In this document: piece after piece, positions 45,868 through 54,401 of the stretch
Layout: every line of letters starts with the position of its first letter
Position numbering within the stretch: the stretch's first letter is position 1
Assembly (NCBI GenBank): GCA_002389665.1
Contig: DGNO01000003.1
Location: forward strand, 124,001 to 188,000
Source: Rhodobiaceae bacterium UBA4490
GTDB taxonomy: Bacteria; Pseudomonadota; Alphaproteobacteria; Parvibaculales; Parvibaculaceae
Reading direction: 5' to 3'
DNA: 64,000 bases
Made by a program: the position numbers and the translations under genes
The notes under the pieces: generated by a model
The model's database searches: none
The model's input: only the letters and a program-made list of their open reading frames with translations
What the model was told of the DNA's origin: nothing

Positions 45868-46431
45868 TCAGCGCGGCGGCGCAAGCCAGATAAGCGTGCT
45901 GAGTTTCCATGTCTCAAGAATACCGGGCGGCGGCAAAACGCCGTCCGGCCCTTCCCAGTCCCCGGTAAATTGCAGGCGGATATTTTCCGCCGACCCATCC
46001 GCGCAAAAGACCGTGCCCGAGGCTTCTTCAACGCCGGGCAGGCAGTCTTCAAGTCCCGGTTCTTTAGCTGCAAGCGCGCCGTAACGCGCGCCGAGTAAAA
46101 CGCGCCCTTGAAGACTGACGCGGGGGTCTTCGAAAATCATGCGCCCGATTTTACCCGGCGCTGCCCCATCTTCCATGATCAGCGCCAGCGACTGACCTTC
46201 TTCATCCGCAATGCTGTAAACGGGAAACTCCATTCCTTCGGACATGCGCATCTCGCGCGTGACGGTGAAGCCTGGCAGCGCCGCTTCCAGCGCGCTCTTT
46301 TCAAAAGCAGTCGCGGCGCCGACCCCGCCCCAACCTTCCGCCTGTAATGAGGGAACGACATGTTCATCGCTGCACGCCGCGCTGGCCGCACCCATTAGGA
46401 ACAAAGCCGCAAGCACCGCCCCGCGTGCCAT
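45868..46431 (-). CDS. Exported DUF1131-like protein
   Basis: A 187-residue exported protein with a signal peptide. AASAAC at the end of the hydrophobic core could be a lipobox (Cys20). The body resembles DUF1131 (YfeY-type RpoE-regulated lipoproteins): GGVGAATAF, ALPGFTV, a conserved pair of Cys (CLPG and FCADG) and LQFTGDW. Role unknown. It starts one base after the quinone oxidoreductase stop, so it is at the end of the TetR-led operon. Confidence 0.6.
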   Translation of the reverse strand: MARGAVLAALFLMGAASAACSDEHVVPSLQAEGWGGVGAATAFEKSALEAALPGFTVTREMRMSEGMEFPVYSIADEEGQSLALIMEDGAAPGKIGRMIFEDPRVSLQGRVLLGARYGALAAKEPGLEDCLPGVEEASGTVFCADGSAENIRLQFTGDWEGPDGVLPPPGILETWKLSTLIWLAPPR

Positions 46432-46432
46432 C

Positions 46433-47413
46433 TCACTCTCCCATCGTCACGACGACCTTGCCGATGGCCTTGCGCTCCTGGAGAAGACGCATGGCATCGA
46501 CCGCTTTTTCAAGCGGGAAGGTCGCGCAGACATAAGGGTCGATCTTGCCTTCCGCCGCCCAGCGGTCGATGGTTTCGATATTGCGCTTGCCCGCTTCCGG
46601 GTCCCGGCGGCCATATTCTCCGGCGCGCACGCCGATAACGGAAAAGCCTTTGATGAGCGGCATATTGACCGGCACGGAGGGAATGCGCCCGCTGGTAAAG
46701 CCGATGACGAGCAGCCGCCCGTTCCAGGCAATGCAGCGCACGCTTTCATCGAAAACCTCCCCGCCCACCGGATCGTAAATCACATCCGCGCCGCGCCCGT
46801 CCGTCAGCTCCTTCACCTTGTCCTTGAAGCCGTTCGTGACATTGAGCGTGTAATCGGCACCGCGTTTTTTCACCGCTTCGAGTTTTTCATCCGAAGCGGA
46901 AGTGGCAATAACCGTCGCGCCGAGCAATTTGCCGACATCGACCGCAGCCATACCGACGCCGCCGGTTGCCCCGTGGACAAGCAGCGTTTCGCCTTTTTGC
47001 AGATTGCCGCGAATGACGAGCGCCACATAGGCGGTGAGGTAAGCTGCGGGATAAGCGGCGGCCTTGATGAAATCCATGCCTTTCGGGATGGGCCGGCAGG
47101 CAGAGGCCTGTGCATTCACTTCCTCTGCAAAGCCGCCGATGCGCAGCCCCGCAACGACCTCATCGCCGGGTTTGAGCGCGGTAACGCCCGGCCCCACCTC
47201 GAGCACGACGCCCGCCCCTTCCATACCGGGAGAAAAAGGCAGTTCCGGCTTGAACTGATATTTGCCCTGCACCATCAAAATATCGGGGAAATTGATGGAG
47301 CAGGCTTTCAGGCCAAGCCGCACCTCACCTTCGCCGGGCGGCGGCAGCTCAACCTCATCCATCCGCAGGACGGAAATATCCTCGGACAATTCATGCACTC
47401 TGAGCGCGCGCAT
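46433..47413 (-). CDS. NADPH:quinone oxidoreductase family protein (MDR)
   Basis: A 326-residue zinc-free MDR reductase. GATGGVGMAAVDVGKLLGATVIATSAS at about 145-170 is the NADPH-binding site (read as two motifs: GATGGVG and the following IATSAS), and YDPVGG is the typical later motif. These proteins reduce quinones or enones by one or two electrons. It lies between an HSL-type esterase (28 bp upstream) and a DUF1131-like gene, in the unit led by a TetR regulator. Confidence 0.9.
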   Translation of the reverse strand: MRALRVHELSEDISVLRMDEVELPPPGEGEVRLGLKACSINFPDILMVQGKYQFKPELPFSPGMEGAGVVLEVGPGVTALKPGDEVVAGLRIGGFAEEVNAQASACRPIPKGMDFIKAAAYPAAYLTAYVALVIRGNLQKGETLLVHGATGGVGMAAVDVGKLLGATVIATSASDEKLEAVKKRGADYTLNVTNGFKDKVKELTDGRGADVIYDPVGGEVFDESVRCIAWNGRLLVIGFTSGRIPSVPVNMPLIKGFSVIGVRAGEYGRRDPEAGKRNIETIDRWAAEGKIDPYVCATFPLEKAVDAMRLLQERKAIGKVVVTMGE

Positions 47414-47441
47414 GAGACCTCCCTTTTATTTGTTTTCGTTC

Positions 47442-48467
47442 TTAAAGGTGGCGCTTCAGATCGCGGGCAAGCTCGATGCAGGCGCGGCGGGCTTCGGGCA
47501 CCGTGCCGCTCATGGCGGTAAAGGCATGCGCGAGGCTCGTATAGCAGCGGTAGAGCGTGTCGACGCCGGCCGCTTTGAGCTTGTTCGCATAAGCCTCGCC
47601 CTGATCGCGCAAGGGATCGAACCCAGCCGTTGCAACGACAGCAGGGGCAAGGCCGCTCAGATCATCGCTGAGGGCAGGCGCGACGCGCGGATCGCTCTCC
47701 TTGGATTTGTCGGGCAGCGCGTGATCCAGGAAATAATCCATAATCTCTTTGGTAAGCGGGTAGCATTCCGCGCAGCTTTGCATGGAGCCGCCCTTATCCG
47801 TCGGGTCGGTCGCAGGATAGATCAGCAATTGCGCGGCCGGCTGCTGGCCGCCCTTGCGTTTGACTTCCTGGCAGACGACGGCAGCCATGTTGCCGCCCGC
47901 CGAATCCCCGCCGACGGCGATCTTCGAGGTGTCCATGCCGATCTCAGATCCATTCGCGACCGCCCACTCATAAGCGGTGAGCGCATCTTCAATGGAAGCG
48001 GGGAAAACATGCTCGGGCGCGAGACGGTAATCGACGGACATGACGGCCGCGCCGCATTCATCCGCCAGCACCGAGCAGAAATGATTGCAGGTCTCAAGAT
48101 CGCCGATCACCCAGCCGCCCATATGGTAATAGACGATGCCGGGCAGCACCTCGCTCTGCTTGTCGCTCGGGCGGTAGATGCGCACTGGAATTTCGCCCGC
48201 AGGCCCCGGAATCGTGCGGTTGAGAATGGAAACGCCGCGCCGGGGGGCATCGTCCAGCATGGCAAGACCGGCGGAGGAGGTTTCGCGCGCTTCCGCAGGG
48301 CTCATCGTCGCCATGGACGGCTGCTTTGCCCCTTGCGCGGAGAGAAGCTGCACGCGCGGGTCCATGATATTGCCGTCGATCTCGACCGGCTCGCCGCCCG
48401 CCATTTTCAGGATCACGCCTTCGGGCAGTTTCATCAAAGTGCGTACGATCAGCCGCTGCAGGCTCAT
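47442..48467 (-). CDS. Alpha/beta hydrolase, HSL family
   Basis: A 341-residue HSL-type esterase from ATG 48467 (AAGGGGGA upstream). The oxyanion motif is HMGGW at 115-119, so the first Gly of HGGGW is Met; the nucleophile Ser189 is in GGDSAGG and a His is in LAHAF. The enzyme probably hydrolyses acyl esters. It is second in the TetR-led operon, 22 bp after the regulator, so it may act on the inducer. Confidence 0.9.
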   Translation of the reverse strand: MSLQRLIVRTLMKLPEGVILKMAGGEPVEIDGNIMDPRVQLLSAQGAKQPSMATMSPAEARETSSAGLAMLDDAPRRGVSILNRTIPGPAGEIPVRIYRPSDKQSEVLPGIVYYHMGGWVIGDLETCNHFCSVLADECGAAVMSVDYRLAPEHVFPASIEDALTAYEWAVANGSEIGMDTSKIAVGGDSAGGNMAAVVCQEVKRKGGQQPAAQLLIYPATDPTDKGGSMQSCAECYPLTKEIMDYFLDHALPDKSKESDPRVAPALSDDLSGLAPAVVATAGFDPLRDQGEAYANKLKAAGVDTLYRCYTSLAHAFTAMSGTVPEARRACIELARDLKRHL

Positions 48468-48489
48468 GGGGGTCCCCCTTGTCGGATTT

Positions 48490-49164
48490 TTATGCGTTAT
48501 TTTGGGCGTTGCCTCTATCGATGACACCCTTCAGGCCCGCGAGCAAGAAATTCGCCGCAAATTCCGCCGCCTCATCGGCATTGGGATTGTCGCGCATCAT
48601 CATGCGCTCGGACATTTCCTGCGCCAAACCGACCGCCGCCGCAGCGAAAAGCTCCGCATCCATGGGCGGCACCTTGCCGCTTTTCACGTCTTCTTCGACA
48701 AAGGATTGGATTTCATCGAACCCGGCCAGCACTTCCGGCGTCACCATGCGCACGCGCAGCGCGCCGGTATTGCGGCGCATCAGGCGGAACTGCGCTTCAT
48801 CGGTCAGCACATAGTTGAAATAGGCTTTGTAAGCGTTGCGGATGAATTCCTCGAAAGTGCGCGAGGCAATGCGCGCAGCGCGGATCACCGGACGAATGCG
48901 CAGCGCGCCGTCATCCATCAGCGCTTCGAAAACTTCTTCCTTGCTCTTGAAGTAATTGTAGAACGTGCCCGACGCGAGGCCCGTGCGCCGGATGATGTCG
49001 CGCACAGAAGCTGCCCCGTAGCCCACTTCGGCGAACACTTCGCGGGCGGCATCCAGAATCGCTTCTTTGTTGGAGGCTTTCGTGCGCTCGCGCTTGCCCA
49101 GCGTTTTGGCCGCCGCTGCGCCCGCTTCGGCAGCAGACAGTTCTTTTTCGATCGTTTCGCTCAT
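48490..49164 (-). CDS. TetR/AcrR family transcriptional regulator
   Basis: A 224-residue TetR regulator. The helix-turn-helix SVRDIIRRTGLASGTFYNYFKSKEEVF (two parts, SVRDIIRRTGLASG and TFYNYFKSKEE) is at about 53-80 after a basic, Ala-rich N-terminal tail of 25 residues; the remaining helical domain binds an unknown ligand. It heads an operon with the HSL esterase, quinone oxidoreductase and DUF1131-like genes, and is divergent from a pair of thioesterases, so it probably represses both sides. Confidence 0.93.
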   Translation of the reverse strand: MSETIEKELSAAEAGAAAAKTLGKRERTKASNKEAILDAAREVFAEVGYGAASVRDIIRRTGLASGTFYNYFKSKEEVFEALMDDGALRIRPVIRAARIASRTFEEFIRNAYKAYFNYVLTDEAQFRLMRRNTGALRVRMVTPEVLAGFDEIQSFVEEDVKSGKVPPMDAELFAAAAVGLAQEMSERMMMRDNPNADEAAEFAANFLLAGLKGVIDRGNAQNNA

Positions 49165-49274
49165 ATATTTCTCTTTTCAAGGCAGCGGCTAAGACACTGC
49201 CTGGCGAAAGTGGCCGGGCACTTTCGTTCACCCCTTGCCCGAATACGCCGGGCTTTTAGCATCATATCATTTCG

Positions 49275-49287
49275 TGACGCACCGTCA
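49275..49287. promoter_or_regulatory. Candidate TetR operator
   Basis: TGACG-CAC-CGTCA is a perfect 5-3-5 palindrome 110 bp upstream of the TetR start and 136 bp upstream of the first thioesterase gene, in the 258-bp divergent region. An AT-rich run follows (49288-49330). It fits a TetR-type operator but is short enough to be chance. Confidence 0.35.
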
Positions 49288-49422
49288 ATTTTTGAAATTT
49301 GCCGTGCGCAGATTTTTCTTTTTAAATCAATACGTTGTCTAACAGGCACCCATTCGCCATGCCAGACAGATTGACCTGCCCCCGGCGGAGCCCTATCACC
49401 GTTGCAAAAGAAAGGTCCCGCC

Positions 49423-49938
49423 ATGGATGAAGATAAACTCACGAAAATGGTCGAAGAATCGGGAAACGCGCTCATTCAGCACGTCCCTCACGCGCGGGCC
49501 ATCGGCCTGAAAATCGTGACCGCCAAAAAGGACCATGCCTGGCTGGAAGTGCCTTATGCGCCGCATCTGGTGGGCAATCCGGATACCGGCGTCATCCATG
49601 GCGGCGTTATCACCACGCTGCTCGATAATGCGAGCGGCGTTGCCGTGCAGCTTGCCCTGCCTGAGCGCAGTTCCATTGCAACGCTCGATCTGCGCATCGA
49701 TTACATGCGCCCTGCAGAGCCCGGCAAGACGATAAAGGCCCATGCCCATTGCTATAAGGTGACGCAGAATGTCGCCTTCGTGCGCGGCGCAGCTTATCAC
49801 GATGAAAACGAAGACGAGCCCATCGCCACCTCCGTCGGCACCTTCATGCTCGCCGCCAACCGGGCCACCCCTGTCGCCATGGCCGCGCAAATGGCCAAGG
49901 CGCTTGAAGCAAAAGACAACAAGAAAGGGGACGCCTGA
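49423..49938 (+). CDS. PaaI family thioesterase
   Basis: A 171-residue hot-dog thioesterase. VIHGGVITTLLDNASG provides the HGG motif with the following Asp, as in PaaI-type acyl-CoA thioesterases; the LDLRIDYMRPA strand and VGTFML end are also typical. ATG 49423 is preceded by AAAGG; an upstream TTG at 49402 is unlikely. It overlaps the next thioesterase gene (TGATG), so the two are coupled and may form a heteromer. Confidence 0.9.
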   Translation: MDEDKLTKMVEESGNALIQHVPHARAIGLKIVTAKKDHAWLEVPYAPHLVGNPDTGVIHGGVITTLLDNASGVAVQLALPERSSIATLDLRIDYMRPAEPGKTIKAHAHCYKVTQNVAFVRGAAYHDENEDEPIATSVGTFMLAANRATPVAMAAQMAKALEAKDNKKGDA

Positions 49939-50402
49939 TGGATCTCCTGCGCAAAGCCCGCGAAGACGGCGGCACGGTCGATCTCAATGCGCTGATCGAC
50001 GCCATTCCTTATGCGAAGTTCCTCGGCATCACGGTCGACCAGAAAGGCACCGAGATCACAACGGTGCTCAATTTCGAGGAAAAGCTTATCGGCAATCCCG
50101 TCCTGCCCGCGCTGCATGGCGGGGTGATCGGCGCGCTGTTGGAAATGACGGCGATCATTCAGCTTGCCTATGACGCCAAAGGCGATGCCTTGCCCAAACC
50201 CATCGACATTACCGTCGATTACCTGCGCTCCGGACGGCCCATCGACACTTATGCCCGCGCGCGGGTGACGAAACATGGGCGGCGCGTTGCCAATGTGCAG
50301 GTGGAAGCCTGGCAGGAAGACCGCATGAAGCCGATTGCCGCGGCCCATGGCCATTTCCTGCTCGCGCCGCCTCCGGAGAGTACGCAAGACGCCGCCGGTT
50401 GA
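49938..50402 (+). CDS. PaaI family thioesterase (second copy)
   Basis: A 154-residue hot-dog thioesterase. ALHGGVIGALLEMTA holds the HGG motif with Glu instead of Asp as the acidic residue, and the ITVDYLRSGRP strand follows. It overlaps the preceding thioesterase gene by one base and the MATE gene starts 5 bp after its stop, so all three are in one message. It is related to, but clearly diverged from, its neighbour. Confidence 0.9.
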   Translation: MDLLRKAREDGGTVDLNALIDAIPYAKFLGITVDQKGTEITTVLNFEEKLIGNPVLPALHGGVIGALLEMTAIIQLAYDAKGDALPKPIDITVDYLRSGRPIDTYARARVTKHGRRVANVQVEAWQEDRMKPIAAAHGHFLLAPPPESTQDAAG

Positions 50403-50406
50403 GGCA

Positions 50407-51759
50407 ATGAGCACCGCGCCTGCCGCACCTTCTGCGTCTCTCAAACCGCTGCCGGACAATGCCCAGGTTTTGCGGGTCGCCATTCCCGTTGTCCTTTCCG
50501 GACTTTCCACACCGCTGATCGGGCTTATCGACACGGCAGCGGTCGGCCAGCTTGGGGATGCGAAATATATCGGGGCGGTAGCGCTCGGCACGCTCATCTT
50601 CACCTTCCTTTACTGGGCCTTCGGCTTTCTGCGCATGGGCACGACGGGCCTGACCGCGCAGGCTTTTGGCGCTGAAAACGGGGTGGAGATCCGCGCCTGT
50701 CTCGGCCGGGCGCTCCTTATCGCGCTTGCGGCGGGCACCGGGCTCATTCTCCTGCAGGTGCCGCTCGAATTTGCCGCCTTCACGCTTGTCGGAGCCGAAG
50801 CGGATGCCGAAGCGCTAGCGCGCACCTATTTCGATATCCGCATCTGGAGCGCGCCCTTTGCGCTGGCCAATTTCGCGCTGCTCGGCTGGTTCATCGGTTT
50901 GCAGCGCATGCGCACCGCCCTTGCCCTGCAGCTTTTTCTCAACGGCATGAATGCAGGGCTCGACGCGCTTTTCGTCTTCGTCTTTGAGATGGGCGTTGCC
51001 GGCATTGCCTATGGCACGCTGATCGCGGAGGTTTCCGCCGCCCTTGCCGGGCTGCTTCTTGCCACCCGCGTTCTTAAATCCATGCCCGGCGGCTGGGACC
51101 TTGCAGCGCTAAAAGATAAAGCGGCGCTCACGCGCACCATCGCCGTCAACCGCGACATCATGATCCGCACACTGCTGCTGCTTTTCGCTTTCGCATTTTT
51201 CACGGCGCAAAGCGCGGGCCATGGAAACGAAGTGCTCGCGGCCAATACGATCCTGATGCAGTTCGTCTCGTTCGCCGCTTATTTTCTCGATGGCTTTGCC
51301 TTTGCCGCCGAGGCGCTGGTGGGGGAGGCGTTGGGGGCAAAAAGGCGCGAGGCTTTTGCGCGCGCCGTCAAGCTTTCAACGCTTTGGGCCGCAGGTATTT
51401 CGCTTTTGCTCTCCGCCGGTTTTGCGCTGGGCGGGCCGTTTTTCATCGCCCTTCTGACAACGGCGGAGCCCGTGCGCGCGCTGGCCGGCACTTATCTTGT
51501 CTGGGCGGCGGTGCTGCCCATTGCCTCGGTCTGGTGTTATCAGCTCGACGGGATTTTCATCGGCGCCACGCGCACGGGCGAAATGCGCAATGCGGCGATC
51601 TTCTCTCTCGCCGTCTTTCTTGCCTGCTGGTGGCTTTTTCAGCCGCTCGGCAATCACGGGCTCTGGGCTGCCTTCACGCTCTTTGCCCTGATGCGCGCAC
51701 TCAGCCTTGCGGTCTATTACCCGCGCCTTGCAGCACAAAGCGCGGGCGCTGCGGCTTGA
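50407..51759 (+). CDS. MATE family efflux transporter (DinF/NorM-like)
   Basis: A 450-residue membrane protein with about 12 transmembrane helices. The N-terminal AIPVVLSGLSTPLIGLIDTAAVGQLG and related AEALVGEALGAKRR in the second half are MATE signatures (given here as two short motifs: STPLIGLIDTAAVG and EALVGEALGA). MATE pumps export organic cations or metabolites by proton or sodium exchange. Coupling to two thioesterases suggests export of acyl-derived or toxic products, which is inference. Confidence 0.92.
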   Translation: MSTAPAAPSASLKPLPDNAQVLRVAIPVVLSGLSTPLIGLIDTAAVGQLGDAKYIGAVALGTLIFTFLYWAFGFLRMGTTGLTAQAFGAENGVEIRACLGRALLIALAAGTGLILLQVPLEFAAFTLVGAEADAEALARTYFDIRIWSAPFALANFALLGWFIGLQRMRTALALQLFLNGMNAGLDALFVFVFEMGVAGIAYGTLIAEVSAALAGLLLATRVLKSMPGGWDLAALKDKAALTRTIAVNRDIMIRTLLLLFAFAFFTAQSAGHGNEVLAANTILMQFVSFAAYFLDGFAFAAEALVGEALGAKRREAFARAVKLSTLWAAGISLLLSAGFALGGPFFIALLTTAEPVRALAGTYLVWAAVLPIASVWCYQLDGIFIGATRTGEMRNAAIFSLAVFLACWWLFQPLGNHGLWAAFTLFALMRALSLAVYYPRLAAQSAGAAA

Positions 51760-51761
51760 GA

Positions 51762-52109
51762 TCAGAGGATCTTGATCACGCCTTCGGGCGGACGGCCAAG
51801 CGCTGCCTTGCCGCCTTTCACCACGATGGGGCGTTCGATCAGGATCGGGTTCTTCACCATCGCCGCAACGAGCTCATCTTCGGAAAGGCTTTCATCGGCA
51901 AGGCCGAGCTCTTTATAGGCGTCTTCACCCTTGCGGATAATGTCCCGGGCGGACAAGCCGAGCTTTGCCAGAATGTCTTTCAGTTCGGCTTCGCTTGGCG
52001 GGGTTTTCAGATATTCGATGATCTGAGGGCTTTCGCCTTTTTCCTCGAGCAGCGCCAGCGTCTGGCGGGATTTCGAGCAACGGGGATTGTGATAGATCGT
52101 CGCCGTCAT
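51762..52109 (-). CDS. Arsenate reductase (glutaredoxin-type) ArsC family
   Basis: A 115-residue ArsC/Spx-family protein. NPRCSKSRQTL puts the active-site Cys at residue 11 followed by SKSR, and ILIERPIVV holds the conserved Arg. Plasmid R773-like ArsC enzymes reduce arsenate with glutaredoxin; YffB-like members are similar, so arsenic function is not certain here, as no ars transporter is present. It follows pyrD by 31 bp and converges on the MATE gene with a 2-bp gap. Confidence 0.88.
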   Translation of the reverse strand: MTATIYHNPRCSKSRQTLALLEEKGESPQIIEYLKTPPSEAELKDILAKLGLSARDIIRKGEDAYKELGLADESLSEDELVAAMVKNPILIERPIVVKGGKAALGRPPEGVIKIL

Positions 52110-52140
52110 GAAAGGCTCCTTGTCTTCGGTTTAAATAAGG

Positions 52141-53193
52141 TCAGCGCAGCGGCACGTCGGCGCCAACGGCTTCCGCCACCGAGGCAAAGCCGTCCGCTTT
52201 CAAAAGCGCACTGAGATCGCGGGCCATCTCCGGCACAAGGCCCGGCCCCTGAAACGTCATCGCGGTATAAAGCTGCACGAGCGAGGCGCCCGCGCGGATT
52301 TTCGTATAAGCATCGCGCCCGCTCGACACGCCGCCGACACCGACAAGCGGCAGCTTGCCGTCCGTCAGCTCGCGCATCCGCCGCAGCACTGCCGTGGAGG
52401 AGGCAAAAAGCGGTTTGCCGGAAAGACCGCCCGTCTCACCTGCATGCGCCCCGCTCACCAGCCCGTCGCGGGCGATGGTGGTGTTGGAAACGATGATCCC
52501 GTCAATACCGCTTTGAAGGCAGACGCCTGCAATATCGGCAAGCTCTTCTTCGATCAGGTCCGGCGCGATTTTCAACAGAACGGGCACAGCGCTTTTGCGC
52601 GCGCCAAGCACACGGGTGATCAGATCTTCCAGCGCCGCGCGGCTTTGCAAAGCGCGCAAGCCCGGCGTGTTGGGCGATGAAATATTTACGGTGAAATAGC
52701 TCGCCAGCCCTTCAAAGGTTTCGATGCCTTTGACGTAATCGGCGGCGCGGTCTTCGCTGTCTTTATTGGCGCCGAGATTGACGCCCACGATGCCGCCCCT
52801 TCCCTGCCGCCGTTTCAAGCGGGCCAGCATAGCGTCATGGCCTTTATTGTTGAAGCCGAGCCTGTTGATCACCGCTTCATGGGCGGAGAGGCGGAAGATA
52901 CGCGGGCGCGGGTTGCCTTCCTGCGGGCGCGGCGTGGTGGTGCCGACTTCCGCAAAGCCGAACCCTGCCTTCAGCATGGCATCCGGCACTTCCCCGTTCT
53001 TGTCGAACCCGGCGGCCAAGCCGATGGGATTGGGAAAATCGAGACCGAAAAGTTTTACGGCCAGGCGCGGGTCGCGGCTTTCCGGCGCATGGGGCCCCAG
53101 CCCCCATTGCAGCGCCTCGATCGTCAGCCCATGCGCGCGCTCGGGGTCGAGCCGGCGCAGCATGTGGCTTGAAAGAGCATAAAGCGCCTTCAT
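52141..53193 (-). CDS. pyrD: Quinone-dependent dihydroorotate dehydrogenase
   Basis: A 350-residue class 2 dihydroorotate dehydrogenase. The N-terminal helix pair for membrane association (HMLRRLDPERAHGL), the FMN barrel with GFGFAEVGTTTPRPQ, the catalytic Ser in NISSPNTPGL and the SNTT segment are all present. It oxidises dihydroorotate to orotate, passing electrons to quinone, in pyrimidine synthesis. Its start overlaps the DUF952 gene by 4 bp (ATGA), and arsC follows. Confidence 0.97.
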   Translation of the reverse strand: MKALYALSSHMLRRLDPERAHGLTIEALQWGLGPHAPESRDPRLAVKLFGLDFPNPIGLAAGFDKNGEVPDAMLKAGFGFAEVGTTTPRPQEGNPRPRIFRLSAHEAVINRLGFNNKGHDAMLARLKRRQGRGGIVGVNLGANKDSEDRAADYVKGIETFEGLASYFTVNISSPNTPGLRALQSRAALEDLITRVLGARKSAVPVLLKIAPDLIEEELADIAGVCLQSGIDGIIVSNTTIARDGLVSGAHAGETGGLSGKPLFASSTAVLRRMRELTDGKLPLVGVGGVSSGRDAYTKIRAGASLVQLYTAMTFQGPGLVPEMARDLSALLKADGFASVAEAVGADVPLR

Positions 53194-53537
53194 GCGCCCG
53201 CCTCCAGATCAGGAAAAATATGAGCACCGTCCGGCCCAAGCGGCAGCGGGTCGCGGCTGACCACCGCCGAAAGGTCAAGCACATCATAAAGATGCGGAAA
53301 AAGCGCGCCGCCGCGCGAAGGCTCCCATTTCAGGGCGGGCCCGAGTTTTTTTTCATCGATGCCGATCAGCAGCAAATCGCCTTTCCCGGCGAAATGCTTG
53401 GCGGCGGTTTCCTTGACCTGATCGGCGGCGGAAAAGTGAATAAACCCATCGGCCAGGTCGACCGGCGCGCCGTCAAAGGCGCCTTTTTCTTCGGCAATGC
53501 GCCATTCGCTTGTGCTGACTATTTTGTAGATGATCAT
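53190..53537 (-). CDS. DUF952 domain protein
   Basis: A 115-residue DUF952 protein. IYKIVSTSEW, the GFIHFSAADQV segment and the FPHLYDVLDLSAVV end are diagnostic. The family is widely found next to pyrD in alphaproteobacteria with no clear function. It is the first gene of DUF952-pyrD-arsC, coupled to pyrD by a 4-bp overlap. Confidence 0.92.
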   Translation of the reverse strand: MIIYKIVSTSEWRIAEEKGAFDGAPVDLADGFIHFSAADQVKETAAKHFAGKGDLLLIGIDEKKLGPALKWEPSRGGALFPHLYDVLDLSAVVSRDPLPLGPDGAHIFPDLEAGA

Positions 53538-53750
53538 GAGGCAGAGTTAATGCAGAAGGATGACGGGCCATTCTGACCCAGCTTGCAGGGCCGGTTCGCG
53601 CGCACTTTATCCCCCGCCTCCCATGCCCGCAACCTGACTATCTCCGTTCTCGGACTTGTAGATTCCCCTCCGATGGGTTCTCATAAAGGCCTCCGCAGAA
53701 AATCCGGGCATGCATGCGCCCGGCAGCGATGAAAGCATAACGGCAACGTG

Positions 53751-54401
53751 ATGACGCATGGCTTTTCCCATAGCCAGATCTGGCTGGCGCTGGATGCGCT
53801 GGCCACTCAGCACGGGTTGACGCCATCGGGTCTGGCGCGCACTGCGGGGCTCGATCCCACCGCCTTCAACAAATCCAAACGCGTTACCTCCAACGGCCGC
53901 CCGCGCTGGCCAAGCACGGAAAGCCTTGCCAAGGTGCTGGCCGCTACCGGCTCGAGCCTCGATGAATTCGTTCAGCTCGTCTCCCGCACAGAGGCGGGGG
54001 TGCCCCCCGCCGGCCGGCGCACCATTCCGCTGATCGGTTTTGCGCAGGCCGGCAGCGGCGGCTTTTTCGACGATGGCGGCTTTCCCGTCGGCGGCGGCTG
54101 GGAAGAGATCGGCGCGCCTGCCGTTGCCGATGAACACGCCTATGCGCTGGAAATCAGCGGGGAGAGCATGCTGCCCGTTTACCGGCAGGGAGACATCATC
54201 GTTGTCTCGCCCGCCGCCTCCGTGCGGCGCGGGGACCGGGTGGTGGCAAAGACGCGTGAAGGCGAGGTGCTGGTGAAGGAACTGGGCCGGCGCACCGGCG
54301 GCGAGGCGGAGCTTATTTCACTCAATCCGGCTTTCGTGAACCGCGTGCTGCGCGAGGAAGACATCCTCTGGATCGCGCGGGTTATCTGGGCGCGCCAATA
54401 G
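53751..54401 (+). CDS. S24 family, LexA/CI-like transcriptional regulator
   Basis: A 216-residue protein with an N-terminal helix-turn-helix (about 15-75) and a C-terminal S24 peptidase domain. The serine nucleophile Ser139 is in ISGESMLP and Lys176 (VLVKEL) completes the dyad. A likely autocleavage site Ala100-Gly101 lies in LIGFAQAG, matching the LexA/CI layout, so it may respond to RecA or to stress. No Shine-Dalgarno is visible at ATG 53751 (or GTG 53748), and the message may be leaderless. Its 3' end overlaps a convergent gene by 20 bp. Not LexA itself, since the DNA-binding domain is of another type. Confidence 0.85.
   Translation: MTHGFSHSQIWLALDALATQHGLTPSGLARTAGLDPTAFNKSKRVTSNGRPRWPSTESLAKVLAATGSSLDEFVQLVSRTEAGVPPAGRRTIPLIGFAQAGSGGFFDDGGFPVGGGWEEIGAPAVADEHAYALEISGESMLPVYRQGDIIVVSPAASVRRGDRVVAKTREGEVLVKELGRRTGGEAELISLNPAFVNRVLREEDILWIARVIWARQ

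Noticed and set aside
49402..49422. TTG start extending the first PaaI-type thioesterase
   Set aside because: ATG at 49423 has a purine-rich site upstream and gives the usual family length.
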